DNA of 64,000 bases from Sciurus carolinensis (GCF_902686445.1 NC_062213.1:38700741-38764740); one strand, 5' to 3'. Shown: positions 48,450-61,702, numbered from the stretch's first letter. Notes: generated by a model from the sequence alone, not told the origin. Numbers and translations are program-made.

Positions 48450-49220
48450 CAAGATTAATTCTTCCATCTGTGAACTGAATTCTTTCCTCTTCTCCCCTTC
48501 TAAGGCCTTATGCTATTGACCATTCTTTTTCTGTTCTGCCTCATCAATCTCTATGCTATTTATTTCTTCTTATATGAACATGCCTAAATTTCATCCATTT
48601 AATGCCCTCCCCCAACTATGACCCTGCAGTATTCTAGAACTAAAATATCTAACAAAGATTAAGAAAAAAAAAAATCTGACCCATCCTTTCCACTTTCTTA
48701 CTTCCCATTCAGTTTTCAACCTGCTGGTAGTCTGGTTTCTAGCCCTCTCTCTCCATTGAAGGAGCTTTCCTCAGGCCATCAATGATGTCCCAATTGCCAA
48801 ATATAATGGTCTCTTTTCAGTTCTTATATCACTCAATCTCCTTATGGCATCTGATAACACTGATAATTCTATCCCGCAAAACCTTCTCCTTTCTTTAAAA
48901 AAAATTTTTTTTAACCTGTAGATGGACATATACCTTTGTTTTATTTATTTTAATGTGGTGCTGATGATCAAACCCAGTGCTTCATACATGCTAGGCAAAT
49001 GCTTTGCCACTGAGCTACAACCCCAGCCCCTCCTTTCTTTACTTTTAAAACACAATTAGGTGCTGGTTTTCCTACTATCTCCATTTTCCTTATACCTGTT
49101 ATTCTCTCTCAACACTTCCCATTCCTCAGCCTAACCTCCAAATCTACTATTGTTCCTTATGCAATCTCATCTCCCAAATAGCTTCAATGATCCCTGCCTC
49201 TTATTATCCATGTCTCTGTT
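48450..49220 (+). repeat. L2 LINE fragment, split by an ID SINE
   Basis: 'caggccatcaatgatgtccc', 'aattgccaaatataatggtc', 'tcttttcagttcttatatca' and 'ggcatctgataacactgata' follow L2 ORF2 (..GGTCACCAATGACCTCC..CCAAATCCAATGGTC..). The ID SINE at 48898-49029 interrupts it and an MLT1-type LTR abuts its right end. Confidence 0.65.
48898..49029 (-). mobile_element. ID-like SINE with 12-bp target duplication
   Basis: 'ttaatgtggtgctgatgatc', 'aaacccagtgcttcatacat' and 'ccactgagctacaaccccag' give the ID element on the minus strand. CTCCTTTCTTTA at 48886-48897 and 49030-49041. Confidence 0.92.
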
Positions 49221-49224
49221 CAGT

Positions 49225-49640
49225 GTACTCCACATTAAGTAGGCCTGACCTATAGCACTAGGATACTATGAACATGATAATGAATGACTTCTAAGGCTAA
49301 GACATAAAAGACACTGAGGCTTCTGCCTTGTTCTGTCTTGGATCACTTGATCTGGGAGAAACCAGCTGCCACGTAATGAGAAAAATAAAGCAACTCTATG
49401 GAGAAAGCCTCACTGTGAGGAGCTGAGGCCTCCTACCAAGAGTTATGTTGGTGTACCATTTTGGAAGTAGATCTTCCAGCCCAGTCAAGCCTTCAGATGA
49501 CTGTAGCTCTAGCTAAAGTCTTGACTGCAACTTTATCAGAGACTCTGGGTTAGAACCACCCAGAGCAACTCCTGAAATTCCTGACCAATACAACTTTGAG
49601 ATATGTTTGCTGATTTAGCTACTCAAGTTTTGGGATGATT
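49225..49640 (+). repeat. MaLR LTR, MLT1-type
   Basis: 'cttggatcacttgatctggg', 'agaaaccagctgccacgtaa', 'tggagaaagcctcactgtga', 'gtcaagccttcagatgactg' and 'tactcaagttttgggatgat' are in the order of this LTR family. Confidence 0.75.
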
Positions 49641-49650
49641 TATTTTTAAT

Positions 49651-49760
49651 TTTTTTTTTTTTGAGATGAGGTCTTGCTATATTGCCCAAGCTGGCCTCTA
49701 GCTCACTATCCCCCTACTTCAGCCTCCCGAATGGCCAGGAATATGGGTGTGCACCCAGTT
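49651..49760 (-). mobile_element. B1-like SINE (7SL-derived part only)
   Basis: T-run, then 'gagatgaggtcttgctatat', 'tgcccaagctggcctctagc' and 'ttcagcctcccgaatggcca'. It lacks the ID-like part seen in the other composite copies. Confidence 0.8.
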
Positions 49761-50014
49761 TCTTCAGAGTTTCTTCACACTACAAGTTCCCACCTTTCAT
49801 AAAATTTGGGAAGTTTTCTAGGATTATTTAATATTTTGTCTTATTTTTTTCCTTTTTCATTCTGGAATTGCTATTTCTCATATCTTAAACATTCTGACAT
49901 TTTCCCAGAGGTCCCTGGGGCTCTATTCATTCTGTTTAAATCTATTTTTCTCTTTCTTCTTCAGAGTGGACGAGTTCTATTGACATTTTCAAGTTCACTG
50001 ACTTTTTCCTTTCA

Positions 50015-50545
50015 ACATGTTATATTTCTATTACTAAGTGACAAATCACCACAAATTTAGTAGCTTAAACCAATACACATTTAGTTTCTCACAGTGTCTG
50101 TGGGTCAGGGGTCCAAGCATGGCTTAGCTAGGTCCTCTGTTCAAGGTCTCACAAGTTTGAAAATGAGGTATCAGCTGGGTGCATTCCGGAACTGAGAAGA
50201 ATCGACTTATAAGCTTGCTCAAGTTGCTGGCAGAGTTTATTCCTTGTGGCTATATGAAGAGAATCTTAACTTCTTAGTGGCTGGTGCTGGCAGACACTTT
50301 CAGGTTCTGGAGGCTTCCCACAGCTCCCTGCCCCATGTCCCTCTTCACAGGCCATCAAAACAGGGCAGTTTACTTTTTCAGGGTCAGCAGATGTGTGTCT
50401 TTCATCAAAAAAAGTTCTAATCTCTCTTTTTAAGGTTTTTATCTGATTACATTAGACCCATTCAGGATTATCTCCCTTTTGATTAACTAAAGGTCAATTA
50501 ATTTAGGACATTAATTACATCTATAAAATTCCTTCACTTTTCACA
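50015..50545 (-). repeat. MaLR-like LTR, minus strand
   Basis: 'atttctattactaagtgaca', 'aatcaccacaaatttagtag', 'cttaaaccaatacacattta' and 'ctgtgggtcaggggtccaag' match the reverse strand of MLT1-type LTRs. The right half is diverged. Confidence 0.55.
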
Positions 50546-50959
50546 GATGCTTTAAAGTGCAAAGCTGATAATGCCAACATCGGGACTATCTTGGGGTTGG
50601 CATCTATTAATTATCTTTTCTTTGAAATTGAGTAACATTTCTTTGTCCTGACTCTAATCTATTAAGTAATTCAGTCATATCATGAACACTGTAAATCTTA
50701 GGTTGTGAAGACTCAGGATTCTCTTGTGTTTGCTTCAAAGAGTATGGATGTTTTTGATTTACTAGGTAATTAATATACTTAGCTTTAAACTGAAAACTCT
50801 CACACCTGGGTGAGTGGCAGCTCAGATGAGTTCAGTTCTTTGAGCCCTGAGTACAAACCACCTTCATCTGTCTCAGGCACGTGTGTGGTTCAGTCAAACA
50901 GTTGGGCCAAATTTAAACATATTATGTCCTCATTTCATGACTTTCTTCTTCCCAGGGTT

Positions 50960-51738
50960 TTCTCCTCTCTCTGTAGCAGGCTTGCTAGACATTTCCCCTT
51001 GCACCAGAAAGATGATATGCCACCCTACACTGCCACCATTGTACTTGCCCAAAAGGCAAAGTTACAAAAGATGGGGAATTTACTCTGCAGAGTACTTGCT
51101 CCAAGTTTTGACTCTCCTCCATAATCTGACTCCCTTTTTTTATTCTCCTGAGCCCGCAGGTAGATTTTTTTTTTGGTTCAGAATTTATAGCTCTTATGCA
51201 CAGAAAGACCTTTTCCTTAGGCATTAACATCAATCTATGCCTTCTCTGTCTTAACTCAGTCACTCTCCTCTCCCTCCCTCCTAGACAATGCAGCAGTGCT
51301 CAGCCTACTCTCTGCTTGTGTTCTCAATGTCCTCTAGACCCTCTTCCACTATACCAGAAGCATTTTCCCAAAGCAGTTGTGATCCTGGCATTTCTCTTGT
51401 CTGTCACATAGAGGATACCACCTCAAAATGGACTGCCAGGCTCTTCAGAACACAACTCCTCCAAACAGTGGTGTGCTGGAGTTGGCTCATACTTGCTTAT
51501 GAAAACCAGTCATTAAGTATTCAAGAATTCTGTAAGCTGGTTTTTAAACAATTGGTCACTTGAAATCAGCTATATGGGATTATTTGATCTGAAAATTGGT
51601 GAACCCTACAAATGAGGGCTTTCTACCACTACTGCCCTAAGAGCCAGGGTACCAGCATACATTTCTTCAGCATGGCATGACGTTTTGACACCTCAATTAT
51701 ACTGAAGAAATCCTGTATTTCCTTAACTATGTGACATG

Positions 51739-51776
<38 letters not shown>

Positions 51777-52110
51777 CTACATTGATATATATTATATATT
51801 CTGGTTCTGTTTGGTGTGCTGGCTCCACTGTGTCCTCAGGGCCAACCTCTACTCATCTTTCAAATCCCACCTCCGTGGAAAGCTAATCAGACCTCTTTGA
51901 GTATACAGACTATCGCAGTCTCAAGTTGGCAGTAAAACTGCCTAGCACAGTGCACCTTTGCCTCCTCCACATCTTGCAGTTCCACGCATGTCCTGAACAC
52001 TGCAGCCAAATGAGCCAGGTTCTCCTATCACACCATGCCTTGGTCACTTTCACACTGTTGGGTCATTTATCTGGAATACCATCTTTGCCCTCACTTCAGT
52101 GGCCTATCTA
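50960..52110 (+). repeat. Probable L2-derived region with (TG)n
   Basis: 'ctcctccataatctgactcc' near 51114, 'ccaacctctactcatctttcaaatcccacctcc' near 51842 and 'ggtcatttatctggaatacc' near 52061 resemble parts of the L2 body and 3' end. The order and continuity are poor, so this may be more than one fragment. Confidence 0.4.
51739..51774 (+). repeat. (TG)n microsatellite
   Basis: Seventeen to eighteen uninterrupted TG units ('gtgtgtgtgtgtgtgtgtgt' continued). Confidence 0.97.
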
Positions 52111-52479
52111 ACTTTATTTAAACATTAAATTTAATACCAACATCCCTTCTTCTATGAAGCGTGGACAGATCCTCATCCTCCTGTTAGGTTTGGGAACATT
52201 CTTACATTCCAGGGAAGACTTTGTCCAAATCCAGATGTAAATGATTCTGTATTTTTTTCTTCCTGTGGCTAGTGTTTTAACTAGCCACCCATCATTTTTC
52301 CTTCTCCTAAATTGCTCAATGAAATCCTGATGTACACTGATCATGTTTATAATGTTATGTTGACTTTTCTGACTCCCTCAATAGACACATCATATATTCC
52401 TTAGAAGAACGCACATACTTAATTACTTAACGGATCACAATAAACTAACACTTATTAATTAAGCAATGAATTGGAGGGA

Positions 52480-52730
52480 AGGAGCCTTTAAAAAGCTGCT
52501 AGAGAGAAATCATGGAAGGCATAAGGGCCTATAGGAAGACGGAGCTAGGCCTGGACACCAGAGATCCAGATATTACCTAACAGATTTTGGGGAAGCCTGT
52601 GAAGGTTTTCAGACAGGGAAGAATAATAATCAAAGTATTTAGGAAAACTACTTGCAGCGGGCAAACTATAATTAAGAAAGTAACTGAGAAAAACTGCTGC
52701 AACAGTTCATATGAAAAATAACTTAAAGAT
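52480..52730 (-). repeat. L2 LINE fragment, minus strand
   Basis: 'gaaggttttcagacagggaa', 'gaataataatcaaagtattt' and 'aactgctgcaacagttcat' follow the reverse strand of L2 (..GGAGGGTTTTGAGCAG..). Confidence 0.45.
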
Positions 52731-52811
52731 AATCATTCTTGATATACCATTATACTTGCCACTGTTTTAGTTGAAATCTCAAATTCTTATCTTTTAGGCT
52801 GTATATATATA

Positions 52812-53019
52812 TATTTTTTTTTGGTACCAGGGATTGAACTCAGGGGCGCTTAACCACTGAGCCACATCCACAGCCCTTTTTTATATTTTATTTAGAGGCA
52901 GGGTCTTGCTGAGTTACTTAGGGCCTTGGCAAATTGCTAAGGTTGACTTTGAATTCGAGATCCTACTGTCTCAGCCTCCCACACTGCTGGGATTATAGAT
53001 GTGTGCCACTGAACCCAGT
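52812..53019 (-). mobile_element. B1-dID SINE
   Basis: 'ggtaccagggattgaactca', 'accactgagccacatccaca', 'aggcagggtcttgctgagtt' and 'gctgggattatagatgtgtg'. The flanks carry similar TGTATATA sequences, probably the target duplication in a simple-sequence context. Confidence 0.92.
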
Positions 53020-53435
53020 TGTATATACTTTTTTTTATGGGTTTTAACTTTGATTTAAAATTTATGCCCATTATTAAAATGTTAAAAATGTTAATAGAAA
53101 AATATCACCTTAATCCACCACACAGGGTAACCATATATAATCTTCTAACATTTCTTTTCAATATTTTTCTTTGCATTTGCTTTTATGTTGTGAAGATCAA
53201 ATTGTATACACAGAATTTTATATTCTGCTTTTCTGATTTATATGATATGGCAGTGTTTCCCCTTTCTAGAAACTTAAAGGTCTTATAATAGATCACTTTA
53301 TAGACATATCAGATTTTACTTATTTCCTTAAAAGTGAATGTTTTGCTATTTAAAATTTTTCTACCATAAAAAATTGTAATAAACATTTTTTACATATAAA
53401 TGTTTTAGCTTGCATTTTCTTTTTATTTCTTGCTT

Positions 53436-53792
53436 AATTTTTTTTTTTTTTTTAGTTCTACATGACAGTAGAATTCATTTTGATATAATTGTACAAGCAT
53501 GGAATATATCTTATTCTAGTTAGGACCCCATTCTTATGGATGGACAACATGATGGTGGGATTCACTATGGTGTATTCATATAAGTACATGGGAAAATTAT
53601 TTCAGGTTCATTTCACTGTCTTTCCTTTTCCTACTTTCCCCTCCCTTCCCTTCATTCCCCTTTGTCTAATATACTGAATATCCATCTATTCTTCCCCCCA
53701 CCCACTTATTGTAGGTTAGCTTCCACATATCAGCAAAAACACTCGATCTTTGGTTTTGTGGGACTGCATTATTTCATTTAGTATGATAGTCT
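53436..53792 (-). mobile_element. L1 LINE 3' end, minus strand, 5'-truncated
   Basis: Starts with the poly-T tail, then 'tagttctacatgacagtaga', 'ggaatatatcttattctagt', 'cccctcccttcccttcattc' and 'tttcatttagtatgatagtc', parallel to the 3' half of the L1 at 30588-31577. It ends abruptly at about 53792. The open frame on the plus strand (53489-53677) is chance. Confidence 0.85.
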
Positions 53793-54594
53793 GGGTTAAA
53801 ATCCATAATCATTTTAAAATCTTTGATGCTTCTTACACAATTGCTTTCTAGAAAGGAAGTACCAAATCTTTTTGCATATTCAGTATGTGTCAACTCATTT
53901 GCCCTTTTTAAACAAACTTTAACAGGTATGTAGGCATAGGAGAATGCTTGAAAAATGTATCAGTTTTACTAACAGAGTCTTTCCTCATCCCTTAGTCTAC
54001 TTTTTTTTAGTTTTAAATTGTGATGATGGAAATAATGTATCCCTTTCTTCAGCTACATGTGTACACATGCATTGTATGAATGGATTTGGAAAGAGTGGGA
54101 ACTGAACAGGAATTGCCCTGTAGTTAATGAAACTGACAAGTGGCTGAAGTCACCACAGGGTAGGTCTATACTCAAAACCTGTTGTTTTCCTTTTTGGATA
54201 AAGGAAAATGATCAGATCTTACTTTAAAATATTTTTACATCCAAAAATAGAAATGGAGAGCTTTCTGTTTATATGCTGATTAGACCCAGAACAGATAAAA
54301 ATAATTATTTAACAGTTAATATTTAACAAATATATTTAATAGTTAATATGAAAAAAAATTTAAAATATAAAAACTATTTTATATTTACATTAACATATAT
54401 ATATATTTTTTTTTGGGGGGGGTAAGAATTTGATTTAAACTATTATTTGTCATTTATCAGTTTCTGAAATTTATTACCAAACTTTCAAGTGATAGGAATA
54501 CCATTTAGGTCAGAATGAAAACAACTTTAGATCAAATCTTTGGCCTACTGAATTGTATGAACTGAGAGACCTGAAATGAAAGGTTGACACACGT

Positions 54595-54890
54595 GGGCCA
54601 AATTTGGCAAAATGCCTATTTTGGGGTGGCATATGTTCTAAAAATGGTTTTTACATTTTTAAGGGTTGAAAAAATCAAAAGATTTCATAATGTGTGAAAA
54701 TAACATGAAATTCAAAATTGACTTTGTCCACTACCAACTTTCATTGGAACATAGCCACATTCATTCACTTATACATCACCTGTGGGTGCTTGCAGAGTTG
54801 AGTAGCTCTGTGACTGAGACTGTAAAACCTTTAAACTTAAAATATTCACTTTCTGGCTGTTTAAAGAAAAAGCTTGCCAATCTCTGTCTT
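54595..54890 (+). repeat. hAT-type DNA transposon fossil
   Basis: 'gggccaaatttggcaaaatg', 'acatttttaagggttgaaaa', 'ttcattggaacatagccaca', 'gcagagttgagtagctctgt' and 'gaaaaagcttgccaatctct' follow a common non-autonomous hAT element (..TATTGGAACACAGCCA..AGAGTTGAGTAG..AAAGTTTGCC..). The open frame at 54666-54992 is a by-product. Confidence 0.75.
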
Positions 54891-57800
54891 ATAGCCAATG
54901 TAGGATTTATGCTTTTCTTTCTATGTCTATTTTTCCAAAATGCTCTGCTGCTCATCAAAATTAATTCTTACTTTGTTATATTTGCATTTTAAAAATATTG
55001 TTGTTTTCATCAACTTATGAAACTGCTTTTATATTAATTTTAGAGAAATATTTTATTATTTTTTATAGTTGTAGCTAGAGCCCATTTCCACCCTATTGAT
55101 GATTTAAGTACTAAAATCAAGTCATTGGTAACTGGAATTCTGCAATTCTGAAAAAATGTGCATAATTCAGAAAGCGTGTATATTTGAGCATAAAAAGCAC
55201 ATGTAAATCCTTACATGAAAAGTAGAGGCATTCCTATCCCCCACAGTTTTGTTATCCAAGAGTTTTCTCTATCAGTCAGAAAAGGAAGGTAATTTCAGCA
55301 GCTTATACACAAACCCCACAAACCTTACTAGCTGGTGAAGGTGCCACTGTATCTGGTTTGGCTAAATCAAACAAAGTTTCCCTCAACTCTGTTGCAAACA
55401 CTGCTCATATTCTGGGAAAAGATTCCATAAACTCACACTTCAGTGCTTAGGTTTAGTTCTGCACAATGCAAAGCACTTCTTTGAAGACAAACCTTTTGCT
55501 GGTTGTTGTTCTCATTCAACCTGATCTTAAGTCTACTGAACTGGGATGTTTAAGGGCCCTTTGTGGTGGCATCTATGATTCTGTGCAGCTGAACATGGTG
55601 AATTATTCCCTAGGAAATAGTTTTGTTCTTCCTTTGTTTATTTAGGCAAGAAATTGTTGTGGGATATCCAGCATTTTAAGTGACTCTGCCTCAAAGCATG
55701 TGTTAGGAACTATAAGCAGAGTTTATGACTTCTCAATTCTAAAAGGTTTCTCAGCTTCGGGTTTCTGGAATTGGTTGTGTCCATGTTTCTTCCCACCCTA
55801 CTGGGACTTAATGTTGTTAGCAACCTCCTGTGTGGTTCTAAGATATCTTGACCTCTTTGAAACCTTTCCAGGTGTCATTGCCACTTTCTTGATCTCTGCA
55901 ATATAAGCTACATTGTTTAGTGGAGTTAAGTTCTATGAACTTTAGAAATTCTCCCTGAGACTATGAATTGACTAACACCTAAGGTAGCATAAACATTCAG
56001 ACACAAATGTTCCTAAAACCAAGCTTGCTGGGCAATGCAGGATATGACTAGGAGTCTGGAAAAAGGAACATTTTGCTCACTTGTGCATCTCTGACTAGCT
56101 CCAGGTGCAGTCTGAAGCTAAGTGGCTAGTTCTTCTGATCCTCAGATATAACTTCTCATTAGAACAAGTAGAAGTTACAATTGTGAATGTAAGGAATTCC
56201 ATGAAGACCCTCCGGACCCATTAAGACTACTGGCTTCAGAGGGTCTTAAAATACACTTACTTCAGCACACACAGATTTAGTAGTTTCCTATAAATTTAAT
56301 TTTAACCTAAAAATATTATAGTGACTGAAGCTCATCTCAAAACTTTGAATACTAAGTCTGCATTTACAACTCTAAAAGAAAAAAACATTTTAACAGATAC
56401 CTGTCTATGTTTCCTGTTTGTCATGATAAGGTTCTTATTGCTTTGGTAATACAACTAAGACTTTGCAAGTAATACAGTTTTGGTAATGCAGTTAAGTATT
56501 TACTTGGATAAAGAATCTTGTTTCAGTCTAGCTTTAGACTTGCATGGTCTATTCTATCAGATCACTCAGCCCTTCTCTGAAACCTTACAACTTTGCTAAC
56601 ACACAAATCATGCTGCCCAAACCTAGGGGAATGAGACAATGCTATAGAAATAACACCAGGTATACAGAGAATTGAAAGATATGTCTTCTTGTCTAAGAAT
56701 ACGTGTGACAAATAATACAAACAACAGGAATATTGTGAAAATAAAACTAATGATAAATATAAAACAGCCTTGAAAATGTGGAAAAGGGCATAAATATGAA
56801 AGATGTAGTGGCTGACAGTGGTTGTCCATTCTTTTTGCCTATTGACATCTTCCCCCCCAGAAACTGTATGTCCCCACAATCCTGAGTCAGCTGTTCTTAT
56901 GATCACCCTTCCCATCCTGGCCCCAGTAGGTCATGAAGGGCAATGGCCCCATGAAAGTCATGAAGGGCAATGCTAGCTATGCATCTTCACATGACCATGA
57001 GCAAGGTTAAGTTTCTTCTGCTTTGCTTACTATAGGCTGAGACCTGCAGCTTGCTGTGTGTGGGCAAAGTGGCTACAGGTATAGTGTACAATTAATATTG
57101 CTGTGGCTCCTCAGAGGTTTCTTTCCTCCTACTAATAATAGTTCATTGCTGGGAATGCAATTACCATGGAAACCTTTATTAGACTAAAAGGCTACACAGG
57201 AAGAGTTAACATGGGATTACAGCTGTTTGGATTTTTTTGTGTGTGTGCTTTCACTTTTGCAATCAATAGAAAAAAATAATAAAAAGAAAATGCATTTTGA
57301 AACAAACACAATGTCCTTTAGCTATGTTCCTACGGGCAAACAACTTTAACAACTCTCTAACATGGAAATTTCTCAAAAAAGAAAATTGGAAAATAAAGGC
57401 ATGGGATCACCCCAAAAACATGACTGTACTACCATATTGTGTGACAAGTTCTTATAAGAACTTTTGTTAAAAAAGATTTATCTAATTTTAATGTCCTATT
57501 AGATCAATTTGAATTAAATACATATATTTAAATAAAAAATATTACATTATATCTACTTTTCTAAATTTTATAACAACAGTGTGGCAATCTGATGAATAAA
57601 ACAAGAAATTGGAATCTAGCTACTGGGGAAAAAAAAAAAAATAAGATGGAGCCTGAGGGTATAACATATTCTGAGGCTGGCCTATAGACCAGATGGGAAA
57701 ACTTGCTCTCTAATCTAATGACTTTCTTTTAATCATAAGCAGACAGTTATTACCCACAGTTTTAGAAATACATTATTCTTCAGAGTTCTTCTTAGGATTT

Positions 57801-58094
57801 CTTTTACTCATTTAAGACCACATCTTTATATTTAATTCATCCTTGTATTATCCCTGTAGGGCACCTCTCTCTAATTATTCCCATCTAAAGTGACAGGAAA
57901 ATGGAATTATACTATTGGAAAACAGGCATCCTTTGATATGTCTCCTTGCTGCTCCCTTGGGCAGTTTGTCACTGAGCTCACCAAATATAGATTTTGAGCT
58001 GCACTTAGAGGGCACAGACTATGACTTCCATGTCTTTGCAGTCCCAGTGCCTAGCACGTGCCTGGTACAGAGTATGCACACAGAAGAAATCTGA

Positions 58095-58340
58095 ATAAAG
58101 GAATGATAATGCTCAACATGTAATGCTTACTGTATACCAAGTACTAGTCTAGTACCTTATACGTATTAGCTATTTAGTCCTCACAACCCTCTGGAACAGG
58201 TATTGCTTTTATTCCCATCCTATCTATAAGATAAATGAAGCACAGAAAGTAGAGCAAGGTTCTGCAGAGCCAGGATGCAGACCTACTACATGCTTTGGCT
58301 CTAGAGTCCATCTTGTAACCACTACATACTGCTGCCTCAC
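58095..58340 (-). repeat. MIR, minus strand, nearly full length
   Basis: 'gcttactgtataccaagtac', 'ttagtcctcacaaccctctg', 'ttattcccatcctatctata' and 'tagagtccatcttgtaacca' follow the reverse strand of MIR from tail to tRNA-like head. Confidence 0.8.
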
Positions 58341-58562
58341 CAGCACCCTTGCTCAACAGGAAAATGCTCCATTCCAGGGGAAGCACAGATATACTGGGAC
58401 CCACCTCTAAACATTGCTGGGGTTTCTGTCAAATGTAGATACCCTGTGTGGTTCCTTGGTAGACTTAAACAGGGAAATAACTGGACACAGGCACATGAAT
58501 GCAGAGTAAATGAATCTCCAACCTTAACAATTGCTGTGTTTGTAAGACTGTTTCTCAAATAC

Positions 58563-58724
58563 CTGTGGGGATTTGTGAGAGCGCCAGCTGTACTGGTGAC
58601 TGTGGAGACTCGCCAGCAGAATATTTTCGTCAGTATCCACCTGGCCAAACCGCAGTGTCTCCTGTGTGTCATTACAGATCACAAAATGGCTGAAGACCAA
58701 CTCCTCTACCTCAGGGCATTTGTT
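58563..58724 (-). CDS. VPS13B: VPS13B exon, 54 codons
   Basis: Phase 0 at both ends, 162 nt. It starts after TTTCAG with NKCPEVEELV and ends with SHKSPQ before GTATTTG. It encodes local residues 10-63, including FSHFVICNDTQETLRFGQVD and the serine/histidine-rich LHSHQYSWRSHKSPQ, both of which I recognise as VPS13B. In family terms this is within the SHR-BD/VAB beta-repeat region. It is isolated: more than 5 kb of intron upstream and 22 kb downstream. An old MIR lies about 220 bp past its donor. Confidence 0.96.
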
Positions 58725-60139
58725 CTGAAAGAAAAAGAATATGAAAGCCAACGTGTATCAGATTAATTGCAAGATGTTTGGCAGCTGTCTGCCCAGTGGC
58801 CATTGTTACAACACAGAAACCCTAAGGATCTGTTGTCATTAGCTCTGGTATACAAAGTATTCTATACTTCCAGGATAAGCACACACAAAAAAATCTTAAA
58901 GAGATCATAAATGTTCCAAGAATGTGTTTTGATTTATATTCCTACAAAATAAATCATACAGAAGAGTAAGAGAACAATGAAATCCCTTTTAACATTTCTT
59001 AAAATGTATTAACACACTACAAAGAGTGCTGGACTGGGTAGTGCACGTTTCTGAGCAGTATACTAGAGGCTAGAATTACCATGTCCCCGGCCTTCTAAAC
59101 TCAACAATCAAGACCAATTAGCAAAGCCACAGTTTGTACCCTACAGAAAGTAAGGATCATTTAGGTAATACATCCCCAGATCCCTTAAGGGGGAGGGTGG
59201 ATGTGTGTGTGTAAATCTGTTCAGGGAGAGAGAGACATAAATAAAACCATAACTTTCTCCCTATTGTTAAGAGGCTGAACACAAAAAACAGATCAACTCC
59301 AGAGTCAGTTTAAGCCAAACTGTAGTTTTCAAGAGAAATAATGTTAGTTGAAAAACAGTTTCCAACAAATGCTCAGTTAATATTCATCACTCAATATTCT
59401 TCATTAATCTGCTAAGTTTCAGCAAATTAGTAATATGTTCCAGTGTTGACACCTCTTTTTCGACTAAATGGGGGCTTTATTGGCTGCTGCTATAACAAAA
59501 CACTGGCACATTGATAGAGGACTTCTGTGATTACACTTTCATCATTCTGGTTAGGCTATGGCTTAGAAATCAGGAAAAATTTTAGTAAACTAGTAAATTG
59601 AGAATATAAGGGAAAAAAATCATCATTAGGTAATCAATTTGCTGATAATGGAAGATACTATGCAATGGATGCTTCTCCAATTGGCCTCAATTCCCTGGCT
59701 GTGGATCTAATGAACACCACAGTGACATGTTTCACCCTTTGCCCCTTTACTGAGGTGAGGGAGAATAAATGGAGTTACAACTCAGAAGCATACTAATTCA
59801 AGCCACTGGGAAGCCTGAAGCCAAGAAGTCTATGGACGAAAGTACCTGGAATCCAGCAGGGACGGAGATCATACCTAGAGCTTCCTCAGGGAACAGTCAT
59901 CTTGGGAAATAGAATCCACTCCTAGCCATGCAGAATGTCCTTGAAGTGGGTGGCAGTATACTATGGCTGCAATTGGTGAAGAGGCCCCAACAAGCCTCAT
60001 TCTTCTGGTGGCCCTTGAGGACTTCTAAGCCCTCTTTCTATCACCCATCCATTCTCACCAAACTCTGCTTAAAAGTCACACTAGTCACCAAAAAGAATCA
60101 GTAGAGTTTGCACTTATAAGCAACCTGCTTCTACCATAA

Positions 60140-60715
60140 TGCTCTCTGTTGTAGCTTTTGATCATTAGCCATGAGTTCAAAACTTGCCTGCCACCAGGTT
60201 TTAGATGTCCAGTCTCACTCTTGGGCCCTGCCCACAGCTCTGTCTGCTACTTGAGCTACTTCCCATTTCCTGATGATGCTTGCTCAGGACACCCCAACTC
60301 TACTAGTAATTTCTCTGCTTTTCCAATACTACCCTGGTCTCCTCTCAATTTATCCAACATATCAAACTACTTCCTGCCTCACTGCCTTCTCTCTGCTGGG
60401 AACTCTTTTCTCTCACCTCTTGCTTGACTAACTCGCTTCTACTTTTCAGGTTCCTCTTGAAAGGTCACTTCTCTGGGGAGCCTTCTAAGATCCTTCCCAG
60501 ATCAGACTAGGTTTCCTTATTTTATATCCACGTGACACCAAATCACCTTCAGAACACTTGCTCATTTGTACCAGCCTGGGCTCAGTATTGTCTTCATTAT
60601 TAGACTATGCTACGAAAGAGCTGGAACCCTATCTGTATTATTTACAACTCCATTGCCAATACCCAGCATAATGCCTAATACATAAGTACTCAATCAACAC
60701 TTAGGAAACTAAAAT
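60140..60715 (+). repeat. L2 LINE 3' end
   Basis: 'ctacttttcaggttcctcttg', 'aaggtcacttctctggggag', 'ccttctaagatccttcccag', 'gaacacttgctcatttgtac' and 'gcctaatacataagtactca' follow the L2 3' end in order up to the tail. Confidence 0.75.
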
Positions 60716-61702
60716 AGATTTAATTTTTAAAATTATATGTTCAGCATATTAGAAAAACAAGAAAGTTATGAATTTTAAAAAACCCTTTATTTTGCAATCA
60801 GCAATAATGGCTATTAACATTACAGTGAATTTTCTTCAAGCAATTTTTTTTTCTTTTCTGAATATCCTAGCAGTTGCTATTCTAATCTATCCTATCCGAC
60901 CCTATCTTATGTGTTTATCTACAAACCTCTAATCAAACTGGAAGCACAGTGTATAATTAGTTTTGATGAGATTTTTCCATTTAGTATTATATAATCAACA
61001 TAAACTGCTCTCCTTGTAAACATTTTCTCTCCTTTCCATCCAAGAGTTCAAACATGAAGGGATATGATTCCAATCTCTCACTTAGTTACACATCCTGAAA
61101 TTAAAATTCAGTTTTCATAGTGAATTGGGATCAATCTCAACACAGAAGTTAAGTTACCAGATGGAGCTTGAGTAGAAAAACTCATATTACTTTCCTCATC
61201 TCTAAAAACTGACCTTTAATAAATGATGAGGGTTTTAGGAAAACATGTAAATTAAAGAACACAAGGGGGTTGTTTACATTTTTCTAAAGAATACTCAAAG
61301 TCCTTAGGGAACTATTTCTCTACTGTTCCTTCATCTGTGGAGTTCATTATAACTACAATAAGTTTAAGTACGTCTTGGAATGTTTTAAATTTTGGTGTAT
61401 TATAAAAAAGCTCATTCACATTTACTGTGACATCATAGATGCTGAGCTTCAGAATGTTCACTGGGTTTGTAGTTAAAAGTTGACTTATTCATATTTAAGT
61501 TTCACAGCATACTGTACAGGCATTTGAAATTAAACAGTAATACTGTTTTTGTATAAAGGAAGAAATATGAATATAACCTTGATTTTTAGGTAATCCCTTT
61601 TAAATACTACTTTGTTCAAATCTGGGAATGTGACAAATATAAAGCAAACTCACAATGGCATTTTGGGTCCATTCAATATGGTTTCACAGAACAGTCATCA
61701 TG

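Larger units (their letters stand above)
36407..58562 (-). other. VPS13B intron, 22 kb
   Basis: The largest intron here. Recognised: SINEs, L2 pieces, a MIR, a twin-primed L1, MLT1-type LTRs, a truncated L1, a hAT fossil, (TG)n, poly-T and polypurine runs. I see nothing to name in 36970-38160, 38260-39300, 40230-41980, 42200-43520, 44050-48000, 53800-54590 and 54900-58090; these are AT-rich and unannotated. No exon of VPS13B is missing here, since SHKSPQ joins LLHIC across it. Confidence 0.85.

Noticed and set aside
54666..54992. 108-codon open frame
   Set aside because: Lies within a hAT fossil; no domain.
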